NCBI GenBank assembly: GCA_945863605.1 | Contig: CAMAZP010000019.1 | Coordinates: 1 to 60,179, forward strand | From: Chitinophaga pinensis | Lineage (GTDB): Bacteria > Bacteroidota > Bacteroidia > Flavobacteriales_D > Crocinitomicaceae | DNA: 60,179 bases | Direction: 5' to 3' | In this document: positions 34,985-43,962 of the stretch, one piece after another | Layout: every line of letters begins with the position of its first letter | Numbering within the stretch: the first letter of the stretch is position 1 | Made by a program: the position numbers and the translations under genes | Notes under the pieces: generated by a model | What the model was told of the DNA's origin: nothing | Database searches by the model: none | The model's input: only the letters and a program-made list of their open reading frames with translations

Positions 34985-36094
34985 CTAATGTATTTTTTCT
35001 AGGTATGGATTAATTGTGTTATAGAATCTCACCATAGCATCTGTATACCAATTAGTTAAATCATTCCAACACAATTCATCACTAAACTTACCTTCAAGAC
35101 TACTTACTTGTTCTTTTGTCATTTCAAATTTAATCCTGGAAGCCTTCTTATTATCTAATCTCTCCCATTCAATTATTCCTTCAAATTTACTTTCTATAGC
35201 ATCTTTGTTTTTATACATAGCATCAAAAAGTTCTTTATTTATATCATTAGACAAGTACAGTTCTACTCTAAAGTTATGCCTACCTATACAAAAACCATAA
35301 TATCCCTTACCTTTTGAAAATCCTATATTATAATAAGGATTAGGACCTACTCGCTCCAAGAAATCAATTTTATTTTCTTTTAATTTTGATTTTAATAAAG
35401 TCCAAAACTTAGTTAATCTAAGTTCGGATTCTTCAACTGTTTTACTTTTAGCACTTTCCTCTTTTTCTTTTTCTTTAGCATCAATCATAAATTCTGCTGT
35501 TTCAGGAAGAGGAATGATTTGTTCAACTTGTAGAAAGACATCGTCTCCCATAGCATAAGGAGTTGCTCTAAAGCATTTAATTTGAATGTCGTGTTTTAAT
35601 AACCATAAAACTGTTGAAGTAACTTCTTTTCGATAGTTATTTGCAACGAATATCATTCGTTGGTCATTTTTATTCAGTAAAAGTTCCTCTTCACTTATAT
35701 CTAAAAAATCAAGGAGATTTTGTTTAGCATCATCGCCAATTTGCCATTTATCCAAGTAAGCTTGGTACAATTTTATTATTTGATTAGTAGTAAGAGTTGA
35801 ACAGTAGGAAGTATATTTTAGTGCCTGCCAAACTACATCTTTTCCTGTATCATCTAATTTGTTTTCAATAATAACTAAACCACCATCTTTGTCAATAGCC
35901 AATAAATCTAATCTTTCATTAGTGTCATTAAATCCATCGTATTCTTTTTGAATTATCAATAATTCTTCACCAAGCATTTCGGGATTTTTCGCAATCCATT
36001 CTTGTAAATGGTCACGTTCCTTTATTTTTAATTCTTTAAAAAGTCTTTGCTCTAACTTTTCAACATTATTGGTGGTCTTATTTATTTTATACAT
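34985..36094 (-). CDS. DUF4268 protein with NucS/PD-(D/E)xK-like nuclease domain
   Basis: 369 aa. The N-terminal half (1-190) resembles NucS-like endonucleases: HLQEWIAKNPEMLGEELLII, then ERLDLLAIDKDGGLVIIENK with the D...ExK core, and a strand MIFVANNYRKEV. The C-terminal part (225-369) is a DUF4268 domain (RLTKFWTLLKSKLKE, GKGYYGFCIGRHNFRVELYL, IEWERLD). These proteins often travel with restriction operons; the role is presumably DNA cleavage or protection. It starts 17 bp after hsdS and ends 6 bp before the chimeric ORF, i.e. it fills the first cargo slot. Confidence 0.8.
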   Translation of the reverse strand: MYKINKTTNNVEKLEQRLFKELKIKERDHLQEWIAKNPEMLGEELLIIQKEYDGFNDTNERLDLLAIDKDGGLVIIENKLDDTGKDVVWQALKYTSYCSTLTTNQIIKLYQAYLDKWQIGDDAKQNLLDFLDISEEELLLNKNDQRMIFVANNYRKEVTSTVLWLLKHDIQIKCFRATPYAMGDDVFLQVEQIIPLPETAEFMIDAKEKEKEESAKSKTVEESELRLTKFWTLLKSKLKENKIDFLERVGPNPYYNIGFSKGKGYYGFCIGRHNFRVELYLSNDINKELFDAMYKNKDAIESKFEGIIEWERLDNKKASRIKFEMTKEQVSSLEGKFSDELCWNDLTNWYTDAMVRFYNTINPYLEKIH

Positions 36095-36111
36095 AGTAAA
36101 TTGTAATTAAT

Positions 36112-37374
36112 TTAACAAAACATTTGCTGCAACAATCCCTTTTTCCAATTCTCGGTTTTTTCTATTTGAAGCTGACAATGATTGATTTTATTATCTAACG
36201 CTGATAGGAAATTGGCGATTTTGGTTTGTTCGGATAAAGAAGGAATTGAAATTTTCATTTTAACTAGACTTTCATAACTTAAAGTATTTCTCACACTTCC
36301 TTCAAACGAACTATTCATTTGTTTAATAAATTGCTCAGATTTAAACCAATTCAAAAGATACTCATCTGTTAGAAATTCTTTCTTAGCACTAAATGAAATA
36401 TATAAAGGACTGATTGTAGAAATTATATCATCAAATTTATATGCCAATGAACCAACATCTATTCTCGAAGGATTATAAGCAAAATGGCCTTTTTCAATTA
36501 CATAATAATTGGAGGTATCTTTACTTGCAACTCTTCTATCTTCAAACATTTCATCTTGATTTATAAAACCGTGTTTATTACTAACACTTTGAACCAATGA
36601 ATACTTCTGTCCTTTATTTTTGTTTGAGTTCTTAATCAAAACCACTCCTAATTTGTTTTTCTCCCAATCAGGAAACCCTTTTCCATTCTCATCCTTAAAT
36701 CTCAGCTCTTGTGAAAAGATTTTTTGCATTACACCTTTTTTGTATTGCTCCAAAAGATTTTTCTTTTGTTTGAGTTGGGATAGTTTTTTATCAACTGAAG
36801 AAAAGAAAGAGGCTATTTTAGTTTGTTCTAGGAGAGAGGGGAAAAAGATGTTAATCTTTGAAATTCTACCAACATTTATACTCAAAACCTTTGAACCCTG
36901 AGCTTGCTTTTTTATTTGCGACCTAACATTATTCGATTTAAACAAATATCCTACAAAACCTATTGAAAATAAACTGTCCTTCGGTCTAGCCATTAAAGTA
37001 TGAAGACCTGAAAGTAATTTTTCATTGTTTAAGTTAATAATTTCAATGCTTTTACCAACATCATTCAAATCCTCTGAAGCATCTGCAAAAATCAAATCCC
37101 CTTCTTTACAATAAAAATCTTCTGAAATTCTTTTAACGTTAATTTCTTGATTAACAAATGGAACATTTTCTTTAGTAATATCAAATAGAGTATTGAATTT
37201 AGTATGAACATCACCGTAATGGATATTTTTCACTAAACCATTTTCGTAATTTAGATTATCTCTTGAAAATGAATTTGTGACTTTAAAGTCAACAACTTCC
37301 CCGAAGGGAGCCATTTTCCATTCCTCCTTAAATGTAGAGAAACGCAATACAGGCTTGTTTTTTTCCTTTTCCAT
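36112..37374 (-). CDS. hsdS: Type I restriction-modification specificity subunit
   Basis: 420 aa with two target-recognition domains: residues about 15-180 and 225-390, each followed by a conserved helix (SLLEQTKIASFFSSVDKKLS and SLSEQTKIANFLSALDNKIN). It sets the sequence recognised by both methylase and nuclease. The gene is one base after hsdM. The C-terminal 30 codons are repeated in the chimeric ORF at 34844-34978. No inverted hsdS copy for phase variation is seen. Confidence 0.92.
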   Translation of the reverse strand: MEKEKNKPVLRFSTFKEEWKMAPFGEVVDFKVTNSFSRDNLNYENGLVKNIHYGDVHTKFNTLFDITKENVPFVNQEINVKRISEDFYCKEGDLIFADASEDLNDVGKSIEIINLNNEKLLSGLHTLMARPKDSLFSIGFVGYLFKSNNVRSQIKKQAQGSKVLSINVGRISKINIFFPSLLEQTKIASFFSSVDKKLSQLKQKKNLLEQYKKGVMQKIFSQELRFKDENGKGFPDWEKNKLGVVLIKNSNKNKGQKYSLVQSVSNKHGFINQDEMFEDRRVASKDTSNYYVIEKGHFAYNPSRIDVGSLAYKFDDIISTISPLYISFSAKKEFLTDEYLLNWFKSEQFIKQMNSSFEGSVRNTLSYESLVKMKISIPSLSEQTKIANFLSALDNKINHCQLQIEKTENWKKGLLQQMFC

Positions 37375-37375
37375 A

Positions 37376-38947
37376 TCAAAAAGGAGTTGAAATATTAAGT
37401 TCGATACAAAACGTTGTTATATCATTATCAGCATCTTTCATTTCCATTTCCAATGCTTTTAAATCACTTGCAATGGAATTAATATCAATACTTACTTCCG
37501 CTTCAAAGGTGTCTACATAGCGAGGAATATTGAGGTTGTAATCGTTTTCAATGATTTCTTGAAGGCTTGCGCGTTTGCTGTATTTATCAGATTCAGTTCT
37601 ATTTCGATAAGTGACTATGATTTTATCAATGTGAACATCACGTAAAATATTTTGAGTTTTTACTTTGTCAAACTCATTGCTTGCATCTATAAATAATATA
37701 TCCTCAGGTGTTTCTCTACATTTTTTGAAAACCATTATGCAAGTTGGAATACCTGTGCCATAAAAGATATTAGCAGGTAGACCAATCACTGCATCTAAAT
37801 AATTTCTGTCTTCAATTAAGTATTTACGAATGTGTTGTTCTGCACCTCCTCTGAATAATGCGCCGTGTGGTAAAACAAGCGCCATTGTTCCATTGTCTGC
37901 TAAATGGTGAATCATATGTTGAACAAAAGCCCAATCTGCTTTGCTTGATGGTGCTAATTTTCCGTATTGAGAGAAACGGTCGTCTGATGTAAACAAAGTG
38001 TTTGCGCTCCATTGTGCTGAAAATGGAGGGTTTGCAACGATTGCTTCAAATTTATGATTAATGTGTTGCGGATGCTCTAATGTGTCTTCTTGCTTAATGT
38101 CAAACATACGATAATGAACACCGTGCAAAATCATATTCATTCGTGCTAAGTTGTAAGTTGTACGGTTTAATTCTTGACCGTAAAAATTGCTTACTTCTTT
38201 AACTTCTTTCTTTACACGAAGCAAAAGCGAACCCGAGCCACAAGTTGGATCATAGATTGATTTAAGTTTGGTTTTACCTGTTGTTACAATTTTAGCGAGA
38301 ACTGTACTTACTTCTTGAGGGGTGTAAAATTCTCCTGCTTTTTTTCCTGCTCCACTTGCAAATTGACCTATCAAATATTCATAAGCATCACCCAATACAT
38401 CAATTTCTGTGTCTTCTAATGCAAAGTCAATTTTATCCAAGTGCTGCAATACTTTAGCAATGATTTCATTTCTTGCATCTGGAGTTTTACCCAATTTTGT
38501 ACTGTTCAAGTCCATATCTTCAAAGAGATTATCAAAATCATCTTCGCTCTCTGTCCCCATTGTACTTTGCTGGATATTGATTAAGACTTTTTGTAAATCT
38601 TCAATTATGAAGTTACTTTGCCCTTCAACATCACTGTTTCCACGTTTTGCTATATCACTGAATAATTCACTTGGCTTTAGAAAATATCCTAGTTGGTCTA
38701 AGGATTCTTCACGTATTGCGATTATGTATTCTTTTCCTAATGCTGTGTTTTCATCTATATCTCTGAATATGATTTTATCTTGCTTAAGAATTTCATTTGC
38801 AAATAATTCCATTCTTTCAGATAAATACTTGAAGAAAATAAATCCTAAGATGTAATCACGGAATTCATCGGCATTCATCTTACCTCTAAGTGTGTTTGCA
38901 ATGTTCCAAAGCTGCTGCTCTAATAGTTTTTTTTGTTCTTCTGACAT
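37376..38947 (-). CDS. hsdM: Type I restriction-modification DNA methyltransferase
   Basis: 523 aa N6-adenine methylase. N-terminal helical domain (ADEFRDYILGFIFFKYLSER), AdoMet motif I DPTCGSGSLL (about 235), catalytic NPPFSAQW (about 311), then LPHGALFRGGAEQHIRKYL and the LDAVIGLPANIFYGTGIPT segment. It protects host DNA with HsdS. A TATTTTTG box (minus strand, plus-strand 38970-38977) lies 23 bp upstream. Confidence 0.95.
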   Translation of the reverse strand: MSEEQKKLLEQQLWNIANTLRGKMNADEFRDYILGFIFFKYLSERMELFANEILKQDKIIFRDIDENTALGKEYIIAIREESLDQLGYFLKPSELFSDIAKRGNSDVEGQSNFIIEDLQKVLINIQQSTMGTESEDDFDNLFEDMDLNSTKLGKTPDARNEIIAKVLQHLDKIDFALEDTEIDVLGDAYEYLIGQFASGAGKKAGEFYTPQEVSTVLAKIVTTGKTKLKSIYDPTCGSGSLLLRVKKEVKEVSNFYGQELNRTTYNLARMNMILHGVHYRMFDIKQEDTLEHPQHINHKFEAIVANPPFSAQWSANTLFTSDDRFSQYGKLAPSSKADWAFVQHMIHHLADNGTMALVLPHGALFRGGAEQHIRKYLIEDRNYLDAVIGLPANIFYGTGIPTCIMVFKKCRETPEDILFIDASNEFDKVKTQNILRDVHIDKIIVTYRNRTESDKYSKRASLQEIIENDYNLNIPRYVDTFEAEVSIDINSIASDLKALEMEMKDADNDITTFCIELNISTPF

Positions 38948-38969
38948 CGGTTGAATTTTCTGATATTTT

Positions 38970-38977
38970 CAAAAATA
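38970..38977 (-). promoter_or_regulatory. -7 box of the hsdMS transcript
   Basis: TATTTTTG on the minus strand, matching TAnnTTTG, in the 51-bp gap between the WYL gene and hsdM. No good -33 element is seen. Confidence 0.4.
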
Positions 38978-38998
38978 GTTAATTATTCTTCTCTTTCT

Positions 38999-39817
38999 TT
39001 ATTCCACCCCTTTTATAAAGCGTTCTATTGGAAGGAGGTTGTTTACTTGAACTTTTAATTCGTAACAGTTTTTCTTGGTGTTGTAGTGAATGAATGGAGC
39101 TGTTAATGGATATTGGTCTTTGAGTAAAAGCACTTGTTTTAAGTCTAATTCTAATTGAATGGGAAAGGTTTCGCCTGAATAACTGAATCCAAAGACATCA
39201 GGAATTTGTTTTTCGAATTGTTCGGAGTGTTGAAATGATTTTCCTGTGAAATCAACGTATGCAATTCTATCTATGTGAAAGGTTTTATTTTTTTGGGATG
39301 CAATTTCATAAGCCATAACGGTTGTGTAGTTTTCAGTAAATCCAAAAGGTTCAACGAGTCTATCTGTAATTGTTTCTGAATTTATGGATTGGTATTTTTT
39401 TAGATAAACTTGTTCGTTGTTGCTGATAGCTAATGCAAGTTTCTCAATTACTTTGCTGTTTTTAGCATTTACCAAATGACTGGCAACGATTGGAATTTCA
39501 GAACCAAGATAGATTTTTGTTAAAATGGAATCTTTAAGTTTATTACCCTTTCCATAAGCTAATATAAGTTCTTTTAAAAAGGTGGCTTCTTCATCTGAGA
39601 ATCGAACACCATTGGAACGTTCGTCAACAATAAAGAAACGATTGAATTCATCACGTTGTAAATCAAATCCACATTCTCTAATCAAATCAAAATACCGATA
39701 CACCGTTCTTTCGGTTGAATCCAGTAATTCAGCTAAGTGAGAAATGGTTTTTGAAGGACTTTGCTCTAGGTATGAAATCAATTGTAATACACGTAGAATT
39801 TTATGTTGATTGAGCAT
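38999..39817 (-). CDS. WYL-domain transcriptional regulator (HTH-WYL)
   Basis: 272 aa from ATG 39817 (MLNQHKILRVLQLISYL); an ATG seven codons earlier (39838) is less likely. Residues 1-60 are a DeoR/HTH_11 winged helix (SPSKTISHLAELLDSTERTV, YRYFDLIREC); the C-terminal half is a WYL-like sensor (VMAYEIASQKNKTFHIDRIA and GFSYSGETFPIQLELD). WYL regulators often control phage-defence loci, and this one is directly upstream of hsdMSR on the same strand. Direct repeats at 39871-39885 and 39912-39926 upstream are likely operators. Confidence 0.82.
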   Translation of the reverse strand: MLNQHKILRVLQLISYLEQSPSKTISHLAELLDSTERTVYRYFDLIRECGFDLQRDEFNRFFIVDERSNGVRFSDEEATFLKELILAYGKGNKLKDSILTKIYLGSEIPIVASHLVNAKNSKVIEKLALAISNNEQVYLKKYQSINSETITDRLVEPFGFTENYTTVMAYEIASQKNKTFHIDRIAYVDFTGKSFQHSEQFEKQIPDVFGFSYSGETFPIQLELDLKQVLLLKDQYPLTAPFIHYNTKKNCYELKVQVNNLLPIERFIKGVE

Positions 39818-39870
39818 AATTGATAAAAAGAAAGACAAAGAATGAAGAAAATAATGGATTGAGCAAGAAA

Positions 39871-39926
39871 TTGACCTTAGTTGTCTGAAAACTTTTGAGT
39901 GTTTTTTTTAATTGACTTTAGTTGTC
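39871..39926. promoter_or_regulatory. Direct-repeat operator candidate upstream of the WYL regulator
   Basis: TTGACCTTAGTTGTC (39871-39885) and TTGACTTTAGTTGTC (39912-39926), one mismatch, 41 bp start to start (about four helical turns). They lie between the WYL gene and the divergent lipoprotein gene, so a WYL dimer could bind both. Confidence 0.5.
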
Positions 39927-39963
39927 GGAGGGAAGAGCGAGGTTTGTGGAAAATTTAAATGAT

Positions 39964-40209
39964 ATGAAAAAACTGATTTTAGGAGCTTTATTGTTATTGA
40001 GCGTGATTTCTTGTAAGAAAGAAGAGAAACTTCCAGTACCTTGTAATTGTGGTGCAATTATAGATGATCCTATAGTAGGTAGTCAATATGGGTTAACTAT
40101 TAAAAATGATTGCAGTGGTAATCAAAAAACATTTTATTTTACTGCAGAAGTATGGGCTACAGCATATGTAGGTACTAATTTCTGTGTTTCAAATGTTCAA
40201 TCTTGGTAA
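39964..40209 (+). CDS. Small putative lipoprotein
   Basis: 81 aa from ATG 39964; the longer frame from 39922 lacks a leader. Lipobox LSVISC, then a lysine/glutamate patch and four further cysteines (PCNCGAIIDD, NDCSG, TNFCVSNVQ), which could form disulfides. Unknown role. It overlaps no neighbour and precedes another secreted unknown. Confidence 0.6.
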   Translation: MKKLILGALLLLSVISCKKEEKLPVPCNCGAIIDDPIVGSQYGLTIKNDCSGNQKTFYFTAEVWATAYVGTNFCVSNVQSW

Positions 40210-40237
40210 AATTTATCAACTATTTAATTCAAAAAAG

Positions 40238-40945
40238 ATGAAATTATTTATAAAAACAGTTATTACAATGACTATGTGTTTAGTAGCAACAATATCATTT
40301 GAACAAGACAGAACTAATAGAGAAAAATTAATATTTTCAGATAAATCAGAAATATTAATGAATGCTGTTGGATGGTGTTATAATTCAACATTAGGTGAAT
40401 GGATTGATTACAACAATGTAATTGAAGAAGAAAAAACATATAAAGAAAAATTTAAACTTTTGACAGGAGCTTTTTTAATGTCAAGGCACACACAAAATTT
40501 TATTTCAATTCAAACAAAAACTGTAATTTTTAAGGAGATTAAATATTATGTACTAATAGTTGAAAAATGGGACGGTCAATATAAATATCCTAGTATATAT
40601 GAAGATTGGTATGAATATAAAACTATGTGTGGCTACATTTTTACAGAAACAGAATATAATAAATTAAATAATATTATTGATGTTGTAAGTTTAGAAATAC
40701 CATATCAACCTGTAATTATGGATTTACGATATGAAGTATATGATGAAAAAGTGTTCTTGGATAAAATACAAAATAATTTAGATTTTAAATATAAAACAGA
40801 GTATATGTTTCCAGTTAAAAAAATTGAAAATGGTAATATTAGGTTTTATGTTCCAGATAGATTTTCAACAATCAATAATGTTGATTTTAACAAACAATAT
40901 TTTGAAACAACATTTGATAACTTTAGTAAAATTGTCATAAAATAG
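40238..40945 (+). CDS. Secreted hypothetical protein
   Basis: 235 aa from ATG 40238, chosen over 40184 because it starts a signal peptide (MKLFIKTVITMTMCLVATIS). The mature part is aromatic and strand-rich (WCYNSTLGEWIDYNN, YPSIYEDWYEYKTMCGYIF). Not recognised. It ends in TAG and the same frame stays open for 54 codons that encode a SHOCT-like segment. Confidence 0.6.
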   Translation: MKLFIKTVITMTMCLVATISFEQDRTNREKLIFSDKSEILMNAVGWCYNSTLGEWIDYNNVIEEEKTYKEKFKLLTGAFLMSRHTQNFISIQTKTVIFKEIKYYVLIVEKWDGQYKYPSIYEDWYEYKTMCGYIFTETEYNKLNNIIDVVSLEIPYQPVIMDLRYEVYDEKVFLDKIQNNLDFKYKTEYMFPVKKIENGNIRFYVPDRFSTINNVDFNKQYFETTFDNFSKIVIK

Positions 40946-40948
40946 CTA

Positions 40949-41110
40949 GTGCTTAAAAGCCATGCAACTATAGAAAGAAAAGGAATTTGCAAGACAAGTG
41001 ACGAGGCATTGGCAGAACTGGAAAAGACAAAAGATAAGTTAGACTTAGGATTGATAACGCAAGAGAAATATGATAAAATCAAGGCTGAATTGGTGCCTTT
41101 TATAAAATAA
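40949..41110 (+). CDS. Small SHOCT-domain ORF
   Basis: From GTG 40949 to TAA 41108-41110, 53 aa; no ATG. The end matches the short SHOCT helix-turn-helix (ALAELEKTKDKLDLGLITQE then KYDKIKAELV), normally found at the C-terminus of larger proteins. It is in frame with the preceding gene and separated from it only by a TAG (40943-40945), so it may be a detached tail or a remnant. Confidence 0.45.
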   Translation: MLKSHATIERKGICKTSDEALAELEKTKDKLDLGLITQEKYDKIKAELVPFIK

Positions 41111-41138
41111 GAAGGGTTGATTATTAATGTTATCAGAT

Positions 41139-42149
41139 TTATTTCAGATTGATTCTAAAAAACTTGAATTCTTGAGATAAGATTCGGGTCATTATGATTT
41201 CAGTTTCTTCTTGGTCGGATGCTCTAACAATAATTTCATCGTGAACCGAAAGGAAAATTATATCTGCTTTGATAAGTGCTTCCCAAATCTTACGCATCAA
41301 TTTTACTTCGGTTGTTTGAAGTAACCAAGCAAGATTGGAGTGTTCTTTTTCTTCGGTGTTGGGGTTGGAATGGAGTGGTTTGGATTTAAAATAGTTAATC
41401 CACTCTATCCAATTGGCATTTCCAAAGGTGGTAGCAAGATTTTCGTTCGAGCGACCAAATAGGATTTGAAAGAACTTTGTTTTTGCAGCAGGTCTGTCTA
41501 TTAATTTAGCTGTTTGTTGCAACCGAATGTAAATGTCTTCTCCTTCATCTATCCAAAAACTGTATTGATTGTAGCCGATTTTATCTTCTAAAATTTTACC
41601 TAATAACAAAGGTTGCATTGTTACAACATCTAATGAAACGGTTTGCTCTCCTTTAATTAAAAGCTGACTTCTGAACTCACTTTTAAGGCTGGTGACTGGA
41701 GTGTGAACACGACCGCTAAAATGATCTACTTTGAAGAAACATTCAATATTGTAATCTTTAACCTCAAGAAACTTATCAAAATATATAGTGGAATAAACGC
41801 TATCAGGTAATGAAATATGTTTTAAATAACTTCTCATTTTGATTGTAACATCGTCTAATTTAGCTCCTTCATAAACGAAATTTGAAAAGTTCAAATAGTG
41901 AACTCCTGTTGTACGCATTAGTTTAATTGGATAACCACCTACTGTCATTTGTTCTTTTATTAGAATGAAACCATTTTCGGAAAGCTTTTCAATTTCAATT
42001 GTAGGCTTTGGGAAAAACATAGTTTTTAAAGTAGTGCTAGGGATAAATATGAAATTGTTATCCTTGTCAAAGTCTTTGAAACGTGATTTCAGAAATTGAA
42101 GGGTAAATAAATAAGAAAGAAACTCATGATGTTTTTTAGTTAGTTGCAT
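41139..42149 (-). CDS. Minimal family A-like DNA polymerase core
   Basis: 336 aa with the three palm/finger motifs of family A polymerases. The pre-motif A is SGRVHTPVTSLKSEFR (145-160); motif A is VSLDVVTMQPLLL with D174; motif B is DRPAAKTKFFQILFG (218-232; compare R-x3-K-x6-YG); motif C is FLSVHDEIIV with H303 and D304, preceded by LLQTTEVKLM. The 5' nuclease and 3' exonuclease domains of Pol I are absent. It lies downstream of the SF3 helicase gene on the same strand and is presumably the island's replicative or repair polymerase. The motif spacing convinces me; activity is inference, and T7-RNAP-like descent is the alternative. Confidence 0.7.
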   Translation of the reverse strand: MQLTKKHHEFLSYLFTLQFLKSRFKDFDKDNNFIFIPSTTLKTMFFPKPTIEIEKLSENGFILIKEQMTVGGYPIKLMRTTGVHYLNFSNFVYEGAKLDDVTIKMRSYLKHISLPDSVYSTIYFDKFLEVKDYNIECFFKVDHFSGRVHTPVTSLKSEFRSQLLIKGEQTVSLDVVTMQPLLLGKILEDKIGYNQYSFWIDEGEDIYIRLQQTAKLIDRPAAKTKFFQILFGRSNENLATTFGNANWIEWINYFKSKPLHSNPNTEEKEHSNLAWLLQTTEVKLMRKIWEALIKADIIFLSVHDEIIVRASDQEETEIIMTRILSQEFKFFRINLK

Positions 42150-42305
42150 GAAAGAGAGAATTAGGTTATAATAATGGAATAGTAATTAGGCAATAATTAA
42201 ATGCTGAGAATTGAGAAGTTTTCGAATTAAGAAATAAGAAACATACCTATATGGGGGGTATGTATGAAAATAGAATTTTCACCAACACCCCCCTTATGAG
42301 CAATA

Positions 42306-43895
42306 CTATGTTGTTTCTTGATTCGGATAAACGAATGAAAATTTGCAAATACCACCAGATGAAGAATGCTCATAAGTTAGGTTGGTGCATTTGGCATACA
42401 ACTTTATCCAATTGGTAAAACCTCGCTGTTGTAGCTTAGTTCCACCATCATAATAAGAATTAATGAATTTTTCAAAAAGAGTTTTAGTGTCGTACCATTC
42501 ACCGATTTTAAATTTTTGATTATCCATAAATTCTACAAAGTCTTCATCAGTAGATTGGATTAAAAAATTAGCTTCAACATTTTTAGTTTCATAGGTTATC
42601 AAACCATTTTTAAGGTATAACATAATATTATCAAGCATGAAAGAGTAGAAAGTGTTCCAATCATCATCTAACCAAGATTCTTTAAATAATATGCCATGTG
42701 CATCTTCAATTGGTGATTCATTACCTGTTACAAACTTTGAACTGTAGTAATCGTTTAATTCTACAATGAACTGCCTTCTTTTATTTGAAGTACCTTTTCT
42801 GTTTAAAACAACGTTGCTGCAAATTAATACTTTGGGGCTATCTTCGGGCTTAATGAAAAACTGAGGGAGGTATTTCCTTTCTACAGTCCAACCATCAGTA
42901 AGGCAAGAGAATAATGTTTCAAATTCAAAGTCTTTTTTAGGATCATCTATCCAAACAATTTGAGTGTCTGGGTTCACAAGTTCAAATTTGAATCTATTGG
43001 TTGGATTTAATAGCTTTCCATCTACTTTAGCAATATTCCTAAGTTGTTTGAGAGCATTTGCGATTAAACCTTTACCTGTGCCACCCATTGGACTATTAGG
43101 GTCCGTTAATGCTTCGTCATAGAGAATTATTGAAACACCTTTAGAGGGATTGAAATAATGATGGGAGAGATAGCCAATAGCAGACCTTAAAGCATCATAT
43201 CTTTTTGGAATACCGTTTGTTACATTAATCATAAATTTAGCAAACTCATTGTTTGTATTTTCTTTGATGTACTTAAATTCTCGGTCAATACACTGATTTT
43301 TCCAGACTACAAAATCGTTTAATTTAGTTAAGTCTTCCACTTCAATTCCGTCTTTAGCGCTGACAGTTACTAGACAGTTTTTAAAAACGAAGTGTGCTTT
43401 CTTTTTAGTGTCTTTTAGCAAAGGCGTTACATCAGTATCTAAATGTTCTAACCATTTTTCATTAAAGAAGTTATGAGATTGTTTTAAGTAGCAATTTCTA
43501 ATTACTTCAATTGGAATCGAATAATTATGAGCACCTGCTTCTTTATCTTTTGATTCTAGATACGAAAATTTAAAAGGTTTGTTGATGCTCAAAACATAAG
43601 ATTGAAAAACATCTTTGACTTGTTCAACAGATACCTCCTCAATAAAGCAACCTTGTTTAAAAATAATAACTGATTTGTTTTTAGAAATATACCTTTTGAA
43701 AAATCCAGCTTGTTTGAGGTGCATTCTTATTCCTTCATAGTATAATGATTTTGGTTCGTAGGACGCTGTTTCTTTCGTGAATTTGAACTCTAAAATATCA
43801 TAAGAAAATGATGAGTTAGTTAAAAAAACTGGTTTAAGAATTGGCTTAAATATTGAATTATCAACGTTTAATTTTTGTGATTTGTTTGTTGTCAT
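42306..43895 (-). CDS. SF3-type replication helicase (D5/primase-helicase family)
   Basis: 529 aa. The N-terminal 220 residues are not assignable. The ATPase part has a P-loop (PMGGTGKGLIANAL, residues 269-282; G follows the lysine instead of S/T), Walker B IVWIDDPKKDF (313-323), and the SF3 motif C strand ending in Asn (KVLICSNVV, 355-363), then a predicted winged-helix C-terminus (EWYDTKTLFEKFINSYYDGG). This is the type found with DUF5906/VirE-like phage and plasmid primases and would unwind the excised circle. Followed 156 bp downstream by the family A-like polymerase; preceded by the three HTH genes. Confidence 0.8.
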   Translation of the reverse strand: MTTNKSQKLNVDNSIFKPILKPVFLTNSSFSYDILEFKFTKETASYEPKSLYYEGIRMHLKQAGFFKRYISKNKSVIIFKQGCFIEEVSVEQVKDVFQSYVLSINKPFKFSYLESKDKEAGAHNYSIPIEVIRNCYLKQSHNFFNEKWLEHLDTDVTPLLKDTKKKAHFVFKNCLVTVSAKDGIEVEDLTKLNDFVVWKNQCIDREFKYIKENTNNEFAKFMINVTNGIPKRYDALRSAIGYLSHHYFNPSKGVSIILYDEALTDPNSPMGGTGKGLIANALKQLRNIAKVDGKLLNPTNRFKFELVNPDTQIVWIDDPKKDFEFETLFSCLTDGWTVERKYLPQFFIKPEDSPKVLICSNVVLNRKGTSNKRRQFIVELNDYYSSKFVTGNESPIEDAHGILFKESWLDDDWNTFYSFMLDNIMLYLKNGLITYETKNVEANFLIQSTDEDFVEFMDNQKFKIGEWYDTKTLFEKFINSYYDGGTKLQQRGFTNWIKLYAKCTNLTYEHSSSGGICKFSFVYPNQETT

Positions 43896-43915
43896 TTGGA
43901 CATAGTTTTAGCGTA

Positions 43916-43937
43916 ATCCAAGGCGATAGCCCTGGAT
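43916..43937 (-). promoter_or_regulatory. Hairpin in the helicase leader
   Basis: ATCCAGGGC-TATC-GCCTTGGAT on the minus strand: a 9-bp stem (one G-T) with a 4-nt loop, 21 bp ahead of the helicase ATG. It may limit translation or mark a control site. No T-run follows. Confidence 0.35.
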
Positions 43938-43962
43938 GAGCGGGTTAAAAAAAAGAATTATA

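Noticed and set aside
36112..37374. Phase-variable hsdS shufflon
   Set aside because: No second or inverted hsdS copy is present, only the 3' scrap at 34844-34978, which is too short for domain exchange.
21615..41110. Amber (TAG) recoding across the island
   Set aside because: Four in-frame TAGs with coding-like continuations are suggestive, but long island genes lack internal TAG, and no suppressor tRNA is visible; decay explains each case.
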